A stretch of 64,000 nucleotides of DNA from Euleptes europaea (GCF_029931775.1 NC_079324.1:56944402-57008401), one strand, 5' to 3'. Positions 21,401 to 28,240 are shown, counted from the first letter of the stretch. Numbers and translations: made by a program. The notes: generated by a model not told the origin, from the letters alone.

Positions 21401-24088
21401 GAAGGCGCCTGCATAAGATTTCCACTTTTGAAGGGGAAAGACAACAATGTGGCATTAATCTGTCCCTCGTGGCTAGGAAGCCTAACCAGCTATGTAAAGC
21501 GGGCACTAATCAGCAACCCCAAATTATTTAAAGAAGAGAAGAAGAAGAGTTGGTTTTTATATGCCGACTTTCTCTTCCACTTCAGGGAGACTCAAACCGG
21601 CTTACAATCACCTTTCCTTCCCCTCCCCACAACACACACACCCTGTGAGGTAGGTGAGGCTGAGAGAGATCTAAGAGAGCTGTGACTAGCCCAAGGTCAC
21701 CCAGCTGGCTTCATGTGGAGGAGTGGGGAAACCAACCCAGTTCACCAGATTAGCCTCCGACGCTCATGTGGAGAAGTGGGGAATCCAACCTGGTTCTCCA
21801 GGTCAGACTCCACTGCTCCAAACCACAGCTCTTAACCACTACACCACGCAAGTTGCAAAATTTAGCGGCAGTTTGCACAGATAATCGGGGTTAATCTGAT
21901 ACTGGATTTTAATTTAGTTTTCTTGTTGTTTTTAAAGTGGAGCACCTATCAATACAACCATCGACATTTCACACAGGAAAACAGGGGCATGCTTGAAGCA
22001 TCCCTGTTCCAAACATCTATTACACTTTGTTGCGCTGATCTACTCAGCAACAGTCCATCTTCCATTGATTAAAAAGCTAAGAAGGTGAGGATTCTTTGTG
22101 TTTTAAGAAAACTTAGTATTTTATCAGCCACTCAAAATATAGACTGGCATCAGCAGGGTGTGAAATTGCAGGCTGAACACTGCTTGGCACATCAGTGTTC
22201 ATGTACCAGATGCGTGCTACGGGCAAGAAGCATCTAGTTCCTCACTCCGAGGTTTAACTTCCAGAGAGCCTGGAGAGAGAGATGAATCCTGAAGAATGAC
22301 AGCGAAACCAATTCCCACTAACAAAACTAGACTAAACAGAGACCGTGGTTTATCAGGGACCAGAAAACAGGGATCATCCTTGATAAATAAGGACCTCTTG
22401 GCCATATACACACATTTCAACACGAGGGAACACCTTCGGCCCACCTCAATCTACCGCTACATTGTACATTGGCTTTTCGAGGTATGCGAAATGCATTGGT
22501 AGGGAAGTTTGATCCAAGATAGTTTGCAACTACCAACGTATAATTTTGGAGGTTTGCACACACTTCAGATTTGCACTTCTGCAACATCTGTGACACTGCG
22601 TCTCACAACTCCCTGTGCATCTCACAACTCAACTGGTTTATTAGCTCCCCGACTATATCGCTACCCCAAAAGAGAATAATAGAATCATAATATTATAGAA
22701 TCATAGAGTTGGAAGGGCCCACCAGGGTCATCTAGTCCAACCCCCTGCACAATGCAGGAAATTCACAACTACCCCCCACACCCCCAGTGACCCCTACTCC
22801 ATGCTCAGAAGATGGGGGGAACCTCCAGGATCCCTGGCCAATCTGGCCTGGGGGGAAATTGCTTCCCAACCACAAAGTGGTGATCAGCATTACCTTGGGC
22901 TTGTAAGAAAGGGCCACGAGAGCCAAGCACTGATGCAACCCTTCCTGCCCTCCCTCTCATGATCTGCCTAAGTTCACAGAATCAGCTTTACTGACAGATG
23001 GCCATCTAGCCTCTGCTTCAAAACCTCCAAGGAAGGAGAGCCCACCACCACCCAAGGAAGCCTGTTCCACTGAGGAACCCCTCTGCGAGAAAGTTCTCCC
23101 TAATGTTTTGCCAAAAACTGTTTTGATTTAATTTCTACCCATTGATTCTGGTCCAACCTTCTGGGGCAACAGAAAACAACTCGGCACCATCCTCTATGTG
23201 ACAGCCCTTCAAGTACTTGAAGACGTTTATCATATCCCCTCTCAGTCTTCTCCTCTCCAAGCTAAACATACCCAGCTCCTTCAACCTTTCCTCATAGGAC
23301 TTGGTCTCCAGACCCCTCACCATCTTCATTTCCCTCCTCTGTTCCAGCTTGTCTACATCCTTCTTGAATTGTGGTGCCCAAAACTGAACATAGTACTCTA
23401 GGTGAGGTCTAACCAGAGCAGAGTAAAGTGATACCATCGCTTTGCGTGATCTGGACACAATGCTTCTGTTGATACAGCCCAAAATCGCATTTGCTTTTTT
23501 AGCTCCCTGAGCGGCTTAAAATTGCTTCAAATGGCAGGTTCAGCTCTCCATGTTTGCCTTTTCTACAGAAATTGCCCCTGAAATGCATACGTGAAAAGAA
23601 ACTATTATTTGACCACTAGCATGTTGCTATCTGTGTGGTGTTATGGTTCCTATCAGGCTAGAACTGAGAAGAGTGGGGTTTGAGTCCCCATTTTGCTATG
23701 AAGCTCAGTGGACGTGCCAGTCACTTTCTCCAGGTCTAGCCTACCTCACAGGGTTGGTGTGAGAATAATGCAGAGGAAAGATGCATATATAATGCATATA
23801 TGCTACCCGGTTCTTGGAGCAAGGGTGGAATAAAAACACAAGAAATTTCTATTTTAATTTTAGGGACGAATCAAAGGTTCCTTACCTGGATGTTTGTACA
23901 GCCAGGTATGGTTCCCATACACCTGTATGTTGAAAAGAACATAACATGAACAGATAGTGAAGCAAAAGTATCAAATTAAAAAAAAAAATCCAAGCAATAA
24001 AGAGAAGAAAAGTCAGCTTCGTCGAGAACATTACCTGAAATGAAATCAGCAAAGATAGAAAATATAACAGCAGCGACCAATTCTCCAT
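208..24088 (-). CDS. ADGRD1: ADGRD1 (GPR133) adhesion G-protein-coupled receptor, 5' part, partial gene
   Basis: Adhesion GPCR of the plasma membrane; the family has a large extracellular region, a self-cleaving GAIN domain and seven helices, and ADGRD1 is known to couple to Gs and raise cAMP. Only the N-terminal part is here. Coding exons in transcript order: 24088-24035, 23922-23886, 16007-15924, [optional 13066-12971], 11840-11718, 2909-2733, 462-208. All have AG/GT borders and their phases join (0,1,1,1,1,1). Without the optional exon they encode 243 residues: signal peptide, linker, then a pentraxin/laminin-G-like domain. Diagnostic matches to human as I remember it are [41 protein letters not shown] and FDEFIIWER. 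The GAIN and transmembrane exons must lie left of position 1. It is downstream of RAN on the same strand, as in human. Identification is very secure; transcript ends are unknown. Confidence 0.96.
588..1005. mobile_element. hAT-type MITE, TAGGGTTGCCA family (outer copy, split)
   Basis: Ends in CAGGGTTGCC and TTGGCAACCCTA, flanked by CCTTTAAA (580-587) and CCTTTAAG (1006-1013), a 7/8 match as an aged 8-bp target duplication. Its body is of the subfamily with GGGTATAATGCCA-like sequence. A second copy (623-822) is inserted in it. Confidence 0.75.
623..822. mobile_element. hAT-type MITE inserted in another MITE
   Basis: Starts TAGGGTTGCC and ends in a decayed GGCGACCCCA. Flanks GGGTCTCC and GAATCTCC match at 6/8. 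It interrupts the copy at 588-1005, whose sequence resumes after it. Confidence 0.7.
1701..1909. mobile_element. hAT-type MITE, TAGGGTTGCCA family
   Basis: Inverted ends TACGGTTGCC and GGCAACCCTA. Flanks CTAGGGAA and CCAGGGAA agree at 7/8. Body carries the family blocks GAGGGACTTC and ATCTCTATCGGCTGGAGATC. Confidence 0.8.
1971..2176. mobile_element. hAT-type MITE, TAGGGTTGCCA family
   Basis: Inverted ends TAGGGTTGCC and GGCAACCCTA with the usual internal blocks. No convincing target duplication remains. A partial copy lies at 2298-2405. Confidence 0.75.
2298..2405. mobile_element. hAT-type MITE, partial
   Basis: Only the distal half of the element, from CCAATTGCCAAAG to a decayed GGCCACCCA end. 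Confidence 0.6.
2733..2909 (-). CDS. ADGRD1: ADGRD1 coding exon 5 (core of pentraxin/LamG-like domain)
   Basis: Acceptor CTCTGTTAG and donor GTAAAT bound 177 nt. Reads [11 protein letters not shown], then [19 protein letters not shown], then [10 protein letters not shown]. Most blocks match human ADGRD1 ([29 protein letters not shown]). No frame damage. Confidence 0.95.
3091..3157. repeat. Compound trinucleotide microsatellite
   Basis: TTG, TTA, GTA and GAA runs in succession lead straight into the GAA/CTT tail of the adjacent SINE, the usual origin of such tracts. Confidence 0.8.
3152..3285 (-). mobile_element. MIR/CORE-like tRNA SINE with CTT tail, 3' part
   Basis: Antisense copy of a frequent SINE here; sense order is a tRNA-like head with GTGGTGTAGTGGTTAAGAG, a GTGACCTTGGGCTAGTCAC core and a tail ending in AACCAACTCTTCTTC. 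Only the 3' portion is present. Confidence 0.65.
3560..3725 (-). mobile_element. Diverged MIR-like SINE remnant
   Basis: Keeps scattered MIR-like blocks (CTCACAACGCTGAGAGGTAG and ACTCTAACCATTACACCAC), much more diverged than the other copies. Confidence 0.45.
3832..4024 (-). mobile_element. tRNA-Ala-derived SINE
   Basis: Antisense of a SINE whose head reads GGCTCAGTGGTAGAGCATCT ... GGTTCAATCCCCGG, the A and B boxes of an alanine tRNA, and whose 3' end reads TAAGGCAGCTTCATGTGT. Near full length. Confidence 0.75.
4258..4481. mobile_element. hAT-type MITE, GGGTATAATGCCA subfamily
   Basis: Starts TAGGATTGCC and ends ATTGACAACCCC. Body has the second-subfamily blocks GATCTCTGTAGTCT and CACCCTCCATAGCAGCC. 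Confidence 0.65.
5217..5478. mobile_element. hAT-type MITE, rearranged copy
   Basis: A TAGGGTTGCC end at 5217 is followed by unrelated sequence; recognisable MITE body runs from about 5284 to 5478 with second-subfamily blocks. Confidence 0.55.
5525..6490 (-). mobile_element. 5S rRNA-derived SINE, split by a hAT-like element
   Basis: On the minus strand 6490-6429 reads a 5S-like head (AGAAGCTAAGCAGGGT, the 5S box A) and 5684-5525 resumes at TACTTGGATGGGGGACCACC (5S box C region), then runs into a BovB-like tail. The two halves join across the 8-bp duplication CTAACCAG made by the insertion at 5685-6420. A pseudo-5S retroposon, not an rRNA gene. Confidence 0.8.
5685..6420. mobile_element. Non-autonomous hAT-like element with internal GC-rich tandem repeats (736 bp)
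   Basis: Terminal inverted repeats TAGGGCTGTCAA and TTGACAGCCCTA, flanked by a perfect 8-bp duplication CTAACCAG (5677-5684 and 6421-6428), the hAT signature. Outer parts are rich in TTCGG/CCGAA palindromic words. The centre, about 5920-6255, holds three and a half copies of a 97-bp GC-rich unit (CTTCAGCGGA recurs at 5944, 6041 and 6138) with self-complementary arms. No transposase is encoded; open frames in the tandem part reflect the 97-bp repeat, not a gene. The perfect duplication suggests a fairly young insertion. Confidence 0.85.
6608..7877 (-). mobile_element. CR1-type LINE, 5'-truncated (about 1.27 kb)
   Basis: Minus-strand pieces read the C-terminal half of a CR1 reverse transcriptase: GVPQGS and KFADDTKLF near 7730-7640 (the catalytic FADD box), [11 protein letters not shown] and ERDLGVVVD near 7540-7420, then [15 protein letters not shown] and [19 protein letters not shown] near 7290-7090. 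The rest to 6608 is the CR1 3' untranslated region. Frames are interrupted, so it is a dead copy. Confidence 0.85.
8541..9075. mobile_element. hAT-type MITE interrupted by a SINE
   Basis: MITE start TAGGATTGCC at 8541 runs to about 8582, then a SINE, and the body resumes near 8899 (TTTTGGGGCGGAGCCTGAGG) and ends GTCAACCCTA at 9075. A second-subfamily fragment follows at 9076-9188. Confidence 0.75.
8583..8898 (-). mobile_element. MIR/CORE-like tRNA SINE inserted in a MITE
   Basis: Antisense near full-length copy, from the AAGAAGAGTTGG tail side to CTTAACCACTACACCATCCTGG at the tRNA-like head. Confidence 0.7.
9272..9317. repeat. (CTT)n microsatellite
   Basis: About fourteen uninterrupted TTC/CTT units. 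No SINE body adjoins it on either side. Confidence 0.9.
9932..10077. repeat. Near-perfect 146-bp palindrome (foldback)
   Basis: Arms 9932-10002 and 10007-10077 are reverse complements over 71 bases with about two mismatches, around the 4-base loop TGTG. Arms begin GGTTCTTGTAGGTTATCC and end at CAGCAGC. The sequence after it (GTGAAAGCCTTCGACAATAC) belongs to an interspersed repeat I know from other vertebrates but cannot name, so this may be a repeat end joined head to head. Confidence 0.85.
10177..10360. mobile_element. hAT-type MITE, second subfamily, 5' end lost
   Basis: Reads from a decayed TCTGGGTTGGGACATTC to the GGTAACCCTA end. Confidence 0.65.
10807..11195 (+). mobile_element. MIR/CORE-like tRNA SINE with a short insertion
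   Basis: Head AGCCAGCGTGGTATAGTGG, body to a CTTCTTCT tail. It is broken near 10836-10911 by about 75 bases of A/T-rich sequence flanked by GCAGTG on both sides, possibly a short LINE 3'-end insertion. Confidence 0.7.
11287..11403 (-). mobile_element. Sauria-like SINE, 3' part
   Basis: Matches the 3' half of the copies at 13622 and 43178: GTCCCCTGTGCAAGCACC, CATTCCTGACCCATGGGG and GCCTTCCCCAGTCATCTT. Confidence 0.65.
11718..11840 (-). CDS. ADGRD1: ADGRD1 coding exon 4 (cysteine-bearing part of LamG-like domain)
   Basis: Acceptor TTTCCTCAG and donor GTTAGT bound 123 nt. Joined to exon 3 it starts with Asp (G|AT) and reads [18 protein letters not shown], later [15 protein letters not shown]. 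The human counterpart has DIVEGKVNKGI and SSCISKPEQCGPE, so the two C-terminal cysteines are conserved. Confidence 0.92.
12161..12610 (-). mobile_element. CR1-type LINE 3' fragment
   Basis: Starts with the CR1 3' end (CATAGAGTTGGAAGGGACC) and extends into antisense RT coding sequence (CTCAGTCGTCTCCTCTCC = RRLRGD region). Decayed. Confidence 0.75.
12971..13066 (-). CDS. ADGRD1: ADGRD1 probable alternative (cassette) exon, 96 nt
   Basis: This 96-nt open segment lies between exons 3 and 4, with acceptor CACCCAG and donor GTGAGA. It enters and leaves in phase 1, so including or skipping it keeps the frame. It would insert 32 residues ([10 protein letters not shown] ... NFSATV) containing four N-x-S/T sequons: NFT, NAT, NDS and NFS. 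I remember human ADGRD1 isoforms of 874 and 906 residues, a difference of exactly 32; that is memory, not something visible here. Splice sites, phase and length support a real cassette exon; transcript support is not available. Confidence 0.72.
13622..13863 (+). mobile_element. tRNA-derived SINE resembling Sauria SINEs
   Basis: B-box-like GAGTTCGATCCC near the start, then the body shared with 43178-43462, ending GGGGACCTTTACC; an ACCTTT-type end is what I associate with Sauria SINEs and squamate BovB. The family name is from memory. Confidence 0.65.
14100..14220. mobile_element. Probable CR1 3'-end remnant
   Basis: Words such as GCAGCTGGCCAGATGCCTCC and AGAAGCCCACAAGCAATGC resemble the 3' untranslated region of the CR1 at 6608, but strongly diverged. 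Confidence 0.45.
15320..15507. mobile_element. Foldback MITE with about 30-bp inverted ends
   Basis: Left end ACTTTCACACATCCTGAATA and right end (reverse complement) ACTTTTCACACATGCCGAAT are inverted repeats that continue through AATGCACTTT. Between them GTGGATT, GTGCATT and AATCCAGCTGC words repeat on both strands. Target duplication not determined. Confidence 0.65.
15924..16007 (-). CDS. ADGRD1: ADGRD1 coding exon 3 (start of pentraxin/LamG-like region)
   Basis: Acceptor TTCAAATAG and donor GTAGAT bound 84 nt. Joined to exon 2 it reads [15 protein letters not shown], then [13 protein letters not shown]. The SHYWPL and GIHEL blocks are nearly identical to human ADGRD1. It starts and ends so that both the optional exon and exon 4 can be joined in frame. 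Confidence 0.93.
16123..16330 (+). mobile_element. MIR/CORE-like tRNA SINE, shortened
   Basis: Head AGCCAGCATGGTGTAGTGGT with B-box-like GGGTTTGATTCCCC; ends early after GGGCTAGTCGCAGTTCTC where it meets another repeat. Confidence 0.7.
16345..16800. repeat. Interspersed repeat, TTATGCATGGG family (uninterrupted copy)
   Basis: Nearly colinear with 38880-39532: shared blocks CCCAAGCTTGGTTTCT, CAATTACAAAGCAGC, GAGCTTGGAGGCTGCTGG and ATTCCCAACAGGAA. The copy near 39 kb ends in CCCATGCATAA and begins with ATTATGCATGGG, suggesting inverted ends and a non-autonomous DNA element. Here the left end is cut by a SINE. Confidence 0.65.
17280..17835 (+). mobile_element. LINE-like 3' remnant, possibly R4/Dong type
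   Basis: An open stretch of 136 codons (17317-17727) with C-terminal retrotransposon character ([12 protein letters not shown] ... [11 protein letters not shown] ... [11 protein letters not shown]) is followed by a short 3' tail with AATAAAGGTTGATGATG. The amphipathic RT C-terminus and the ATG-repeat end recall R4-clade elements of reptiles; the clade is a guess. It does not fit ADGRD1. Confidence 0.45.
18092..18180 (+). mobile_element. tRNA-Ala-derived SINE head fragment
   Basis: GGGGTAGAGCATCTGCTTTG carries the alanine-tRNA-like A box; the B box is degenerate. Not a functional tRNA: the acceptor stem does not pair. Confidence 0.55.
18280..18345. repeat. Purine-rich GAA/GGA simple repeat
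   Basis: About 65 bases almost entirely A and G on the plus strand, from GATGAAGAAGAAG to GGAGGAGGAGGAG. Confidence 0.85.
18348..18548 (-). mobile_element. tRNA-Ala-derived SINE
   Basis: Antisense near full-length copy from ACACATGAAGCTTCC to CTGAGCCACAGG. Confidence 0.75.
18641..19277 (-). mobile_element. MIR/CORE-like tRNA SINE split by a hAT element
   Basis: Antisense copy, 18641-18746 and 19086-19277, interrupted exactly at CTTGTGAG, which is duplicated around the inserted hAT element. Confidence 0.8.
18747..19077. mobile_element. Non-autonomous hAT element (331 bp)
   Basis: Inverted ends CAGGGCCGGATTTA and TAAATCCGGCACTG with a perfect 8-bp duplication CTTGTGAG (18739-18746 and 19078-19085). 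The A/T-rich interior encodes nothing. CAGNGCCGGATTTA ends are a classic hAT form. Confidence 0.88.
20196..20372 (-). mobile_element. MIR/CORE-like SINE, 3' part
   Basis: Antisense: GAGAGTTGTTTTTATATGCC, CACCTTGTGAAGTAGGTGGG and CCCAAGGTCACCCAGCTGGC. Confidence 0.65.
20485..20602 (-). repeat. Interspersed repeat (CTCGAAAGCTTA family)
   Basis: Reverse-orientation relative of 49093-49236: ACTCTCGAAAGCTTATGCC, GAGGTGCTACTGGATTCGAA and CCGAACAACATGGCTA. Its class is unknown to me. Confidence 0.6.
20875..21157. mobile_element. Long-arm foldback element, GGTCTTTTATGCATGG family
   Basis: Begins GGTCTTTTATGCATGGCTG and ends with its reverse complement CAGCCATGCATAAAAGACC. The arms pair over most of their length through GACTTCGGGTCTTTGTG and GAGGTCGCCTCGCTC. 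No coding capacity. Related copies at 37720, 38045 and 46041. Confidence 0.8.
21532..21851 (-). mobile_element. MIR/CORE-like tRNA SINE, near full length
   Basis: Antisense copy from the GAAGAAGAAGAGTTGG tail to CTTAACCACTACACCACGC at the head. Confidence 0.78.
22694..23500 (-). mobile_element. CR1-type LINE, 5'-truncated (about 0.8 kb)
   Basis: The minus strand reads [40 protein letters not shown] and [20 protein letters not shown], the CR1 RT C-terminus, then the 3' UTR ending CATAGAGTTGGAAGGG. Nearly open over about 115 codons, so fairly young, but lacking the catalytic part. Confidence 0.85.
23886..23922 (-). CDS. ADGRD1: ADGRD1 coding exon 2 (37-nt mini exon)
   Basis: Acceptor ...CAACATACAG and donor GTAAGG bound 37 nt that read [12 protein letters not shown] plus the first base of a glycine codon. 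Phase 1 at its end fits exon 3. The human protein has a comparable short segment ending in HPG here. It carries one N-glycosylation sequon (NHT). Confidence 0.85.
24035..24088 (-). CDS. ADGRD1: ADGRD1 coding exon 1: start codon and signal peptide
   Basis: The ATG at 24088-24086 sits in a strong Kozak context (GACCATGG). The 18 codons read [18 protein letters not shown], a short hydrophobic signal peptide, and end in phase 0 at CAG followed by the donor GTAATG. The length and the closing FQ match the start of the human protein. An upstream in-frame ATG exists in the same open frame, but its extra residues resemble no family member and its context is weaker, so this start is preferred. The next intron is only 112 bases. 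Confidence 0.9.
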
Positions 24089-25298
24089 GGTCTCTTTTCT
24101 TGCAGCGAAAAGTACGTCAAAGAAGCCAACACAGGCGGGATTTCTTTCCACGAATTTTTAATCCTCCCTTGTCATTTGTATCCTCTCGAAAGAGACGGGT
24201 TCAAATGCAGGTCCGGATAAAGTCCATGCCATCAGTTTGCAAGAGGAAAAAAAAGCCTTCCCAGTTTCCAGGAACGGATGTTTGGTTCTTTCTCAAAGGT
24301 AGACCATTTCAATCATCAGCAAAGGCATTCCGATAAACCAAATAAGAAGAAACGCGTCGGATGCAAAAGGAACCATTCCCTGGAAAGTATCCAGAGTTAC
24401 AGATACAAATTCCTAATCAAGGAGATTGGATTCTCAAACTTCTTTCAGCTAAACTTCTTTTTGAGATTTATCTTCTCTTAACCGGAGGTCAATCTGGCAG
24501 TTGTGGCGAAGAATCCCCCTTCTGTGCTCTTAGTTCCTCTTATTTCCCTGGTCCAGTAGACTCCTAGCTTCCCTTCTCTCCGTAGGAATTGTACTGAAAT
24601 GCCTGGCTCCCTCCCCTTGCTGGCTCAAGTTTACACCTCCATCTGACTTCTCTTTGGGTGGAGAGAAAGTCAAAATGATGTCATACTTTCTTCTCAAACT
24701 TTGTCCCGTTTGGGTTCTCTATTAATATCACGTTTCCCACCACCTCTTTTTGCTGAGTCCTAACACCAGCTTGTTAGAAACAAGAGGGACCGGGGGAATC
24801 TGGGGTTGTTTGGGGGGGGGGGGACAACCATAAATGTTGAATGGACAGAGCTTAAGGAACAAAGCCAGCACAAACAATGGTTTTATTTTCACAAGCTTTG
24901 ACTGAGGTTGGATGCATCTTTTTTTCGTACATCTGTTTTCGGAAAGAAAGAAAAAAAGAATCCCTCACTACGCACCACATGCTTGGAAGCACATCCTACT
25001 GAACTTATTGGGACTTATTTCTGGGTAAATATACTTAGGATCAAGTCAGCCACAAGTTAGTATAATATCTGAGCGCAAATAGCTCAGCAAAGGGACTGGC
25101 GGAGAGCGTCACCTGGAATATTCCCAAGAAAGCTCATAAGAAATGTTGTAATGATGGGGCGGGATGGGTACCAGGGGGAGGTTGCCAGTTAATGCAAAAC
25201 AGCAATTCCCCCTAAACATCAGCAGTCCCATGTATCTCGAGTTATTTCTAGTGCCATGTGAAGCAAGTCTACACAGAACTCTACTCAGAATCTTATTC
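24089..25298 (-). other. ADGRD1: 5' flank of ADGRD1
   Basis: Upstream of the start codon; the 5' UTR and promoter must begin here unless there are noncoding exons further away. No CpG island is visible. A CREB/AP-1-like ATGATGTCAT lies at about 24676-24685 and a G-run near 24817-24828, but neither is evidence of a start site. No repeat recognised. Confidence 0.5.
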
Positions 25299-25615
25299 AG
25301 CCAGTGTGGTGTAGTGGTTAAGAGTGGTGGTTTGGAGCGGTGGACTCTGATTTGGAGTACCAGGTTCGATTCCCCACTCCTCCACATGAGCGGTGGATGC
25401 TAATCTGGGGAACTGGGTTGGTTTCCCCACTCCTCCACATGAAGCCAGCTGGGTGACCTTGGGCTAGTCACAGTTCTACTAAGAGCTCTCTCAGCCCCAC
25501 CTATCTCACAGGGTGTCTGTTGTGGGAGGGGAAGGGAAGATGATCGTAAACTGGTTTGATTCTTCCTTAAGTGGTAGAGAAAGTTGCCATATAAAAACCA
25601 ACTCTTCTTCTTCTT
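25299..25615 (+). mobile_element. MIR/CORE-like tRNA SINE, full length
   Basis: Head AGCCAGTGTGGTGTAGTGGT, B-box-like GGTTCGATTCCCC, core GTGACCTTGGGCTAGTCACA, tail AACCAACTCTTCTTCTTC. One of the clearest copies. Confidence 0.82.
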
Positions 25616-25815
25616 ACTCCCAGGAAAACATCCTTAGGATTGCACTGTTAATGCATTAAATAATGTAAGAAAATAAAATACACCATTACCAACATACATT
25701 AAAATAAATAAATGCCCAAGATGTTATTGTTAATCCAGGTGCCTTCGCAATTATTAGACGGAAGACAGGGGTAGCTCCTATCTTCTTTTTTTCACCAACA
25801 GAAACCCACCACCAG

Positions 25816-26114
25816 CCAGCATGGTGTAGTGAATCAGAGCGGCGGACTCTAATCTGGAGAACCGGGTTTGATTCTCCATTCCTCCACATGAGCGGCCGAC
25901 TCTAATCTGATCGACCGGGTTGGTTTCCCCGCTCCTCCACATGAAGACTGCTGGGTGACCTTGGGCTAGTCACAGTTCTCTCTGAACTCTCAGCCCCGCC
26001 TACCTTACAAGGTGCCTGTTGTGGGGAGAGGAAGGGAATGTGACTGTAAGACACTTTGAGACTCCTTAAGGTAGAGAAAAGCAGGGTATAAAAACCTACT
26101 CTTCTTCTTCTTTA
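25816..26114 (+). mobile_element. MIR/CORE-like tRNA SINE, full length
   Basis: Head AGCCAGCATGGTGTAGTGAA to tail CTACTCTTCTTCTTC. The 3' part (CACTTTGAGACTCCTTAAGG) is a variant of that at 25299. Confidence 0.8.
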
Positions 26115-26486
26115 AGCCTGCAAGGTTGGTTAGGCTGAGAGACAGTATGAGTGGCCCAAAGTCACTCGACACATCCCGCGTTCCAAACCAGTGGGCAGGA
26201 TCCTATACCTATCCTCCCACTCCACTGAGTAATGTCTGAAGCCTTCTTCCAGGCTAAGGAGACTTCCTTCAGCTTAAGCGGCTCTTCCGTTGAGAAAGCC
26301 TCCTTGCAGTGTGGTCGGATCCACCCTTAGATGGTTTGGCTATCAGTCACTTACTGTCATGTCCCGGAGTCCATAAGTACTGGCTCCTCTTATTCAAGGA
26401 GAAAGGTTGGCGTCGCTTATAGCACAAACTTACAAGGTGAGCAGAAACACAGGATTCCTGTACCTCCCGTGGTGGTGGAGGAAAAT
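26115..26486. other. Intergenic DNA, no feature seen
   Basis: Between two SINEs; no coding potential, repeat or RNA that I recognise. Confidence 0.6.
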
Positions 26487-27083
26487 GCTGCCAAGTTGTG
26501 GCCAACTGATAGAGACCCCGTAGTGTTTTCAAGACAAAAGGCGAATGGAGGTGGTTTTGCCATTGCCTGCCTCTGGCCGTTTATGCTTGCGCGTTCCAGG
26601 CTGAAGTGCCCTGCATTTTTTAAACAATTTATTCATGCTGAACCATAATTCCAGATGTCACTGCGAAGCCGGTGCTTACCTGCTTCGCATTTCTTAACAG
26701 CCCCTTCAATGTGACCTTTTGTATTTGCTCCGCCCCTGCATCGAAGCATTCACTGAAGGAAGCATGTAGAACCCCAGCCTCGGCTTAGCTAGGCAAATGA
26801 CTATTGCTGAAGGCTATGCGAACGAAGGAATGAAGGAGCAGGCGAGTGGGGTGGGTGGGATTTGTTTGACTTTCTCCGCTTGCATCGGGACCATGAAGAG
26901 TCATTTTAAAGTTCGGATTTAAAAAATCAGCATTGAGCGAGGAGCAGAATCGACCCTGCATAAATGGCCTCTGCGTAGCAACCCTGGACTTCCTTGGTGT
27001 TTTCCCATCCAAGTACTAACCAGGGCCAACCCTGCTTAGCTTCCAACATCTGACAAGGTCGGGCTAGCCTGGGCCATCCAGGT
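26487..27083 (-). mobile_element. 5S rRNA-derived SINE, split by an unnamed element
   Basis: Antisense: 27083-26968 carries the 5S-like head (AAGCTAAGCAGGGTTGGCC on the minus strand), and 26575-26487 carries the BovB-like 3' part. CCTCTG occurs on both sides of the inserted 26576-26967, so the SINE is continuous without it. Confidence 0.7.
26576..26967. mobile_element. Unnamed insertion of about 392 bp with short inverted ends
   Basis: Sits inside a 5S-derived SINE, flanked by CCTCTG on both sides; ends CCGTTTATGC and GCATAAATGG are near-perfect 10-bp inverted repeats. The inside shows no coding capacity. Looks like a MITE of a family with GCATAAA-type ends. Confidence 0.6.
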
Positions 27084-27248
27084 CAGGGTCCAGCTTTAAC
27101 AGAGGGTGTTAAAAGCATGAACTTCAACTAATTCTCTCCTTTGCAAAGTCAAGCTGCGTTTTCTCTTCTACACAACAGTAGATACAAAAAAAAAAAAACC
27201 TGTTGCCTTGTTGTCTTTTTTCCTCCTGTCCTCTGTATAATTGGAACT

Positions 27249-27752
27249 TAGGGTTGCCAACTCCAGATTGGGAATTACCTGGAGACTTTGGAAGGTGGAG
27301 CCTGATGAGGGGAGCGTTTAGGGAGGGGAGGGACTTCAGTGGTATATAATGCCATGGAGAGGAGGAGGAGGAGAAGAATAATTCTCTACCACTTAAGGAT
27401 CAAACCGGTTTACAATCACCTTCCCTTCCCCTCCCCACAACAAACACTCTGTGAGGTAGGTGAGGCTGAGAGAGCTGTGACTAGCCCAAGGTCACCCAGC
27501 TGGCTTCGTGTGTAGGTGTGGGGAAACAAATCCAGTTCACTAGATTAGTGTCCGCCACTCACGTGGAGGAGTGGGGAACCAAACCCGGCTCTCCAGATCA
27601 GAGTCCACCGCTCCAAACCACACCTCTTAACCACCACACCATGGTGACTCTCCAAATTGCCCATTTTTTCCAGGTGAACTGACCTCTATCGCCTGGAGCA
27701 CAGTTGCAGTAGCAGGAGATCTCCAGCCATCACCTGGAGGTTGGCAACCGTA
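27249..27752. mobile_element. hAT-type MITE carrying a SINE
   Basis: TAGGGTTGCC at 27249 and GGCAACCGTA at 27752; flanks TTGGAACT and TTGGAACC agree at 7/8. The SINE at about 27366-27645 interrupts it. Confidence 0.85.
27366..27645 (-). mobile_element. MIR/CORE-like tRNA SINE inside a MITE
   Basis: Antisense; tail side AGAATAATTCTCTACCACTT, head side CTTAACCACCACACCATGG. Confidence 0.72.
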
Positions 27753-28026
27753 TTGGAACCTTCAAGTAATTTCACCGGGAGACCCCGTTCTCCCTCCCAC
27801 TCCAGTTCACAGTCAGTTCCTCCCAACAGCAGTGTAGATTGGCACGATCCAACCTGGTTCATGGCAAATCCTGACACGGTTGGGGGGAATGGGGCGGGCG
27901 GGGAAATTTATAATTTGTCATCCTTCCCCCAGAATTCCTCCCCCTCCAAATGGACCTGGAGAAGTTACTTCTGGTCATGGAAGCACCCTGGGTGAAAATA
28001 CACCTTTAAAAAGAAGTGGGGGGAGA

Positions 28027-28240
28027 GGAGGCTGCCAATCTCCAGGTGGAAGCTGGAGATCTCCCGGAATTACACATGATCTCCAGAAATCAATTACCCT
28101 GCAGAAAACAGCGGCCTTCGAGGATGGACTTTATGGCATTATACCCTCTGCTGAGGTCACTCCCCTCTCCAAAGCCCGTCTTCTTCAGATTCTCCCCCCC
28201 CAAATCTCCAGGAATTTCACAACCTGGACTTGGCAACCTC
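28027..28240. mobile_element. hAT-type MITE, second subfamily
   Basis: From GGCTGCCAATCTCCAGGTGG to AACCTGGACTTGGCAACCTC, reverse orientation relative to most others. Confidence 0.7.

Larger units (their letters stand above)
16008..23885 (-). other. ADGRD1 intron 2 (between exons 2 and 3)
   Basis: About 7.9 kb holding several SINEs, a LINE remnant near 17280-17835, a 331-bp hAT element, a foldback element (20875-21157) and a CR1 fragment (22694-23500). Stretches 16801-17279, 19278-20195, 21852-22693 and 23501-23885 carry nothing I can assign. Confidence 0.8.

Noticed and set aside
24676-24685. ATGATGTCAT as an ADGRD1 promoter element
   Set aside because: A single 10-base match in about 700 bases of flank is expected by chance often enough; no start site is known.
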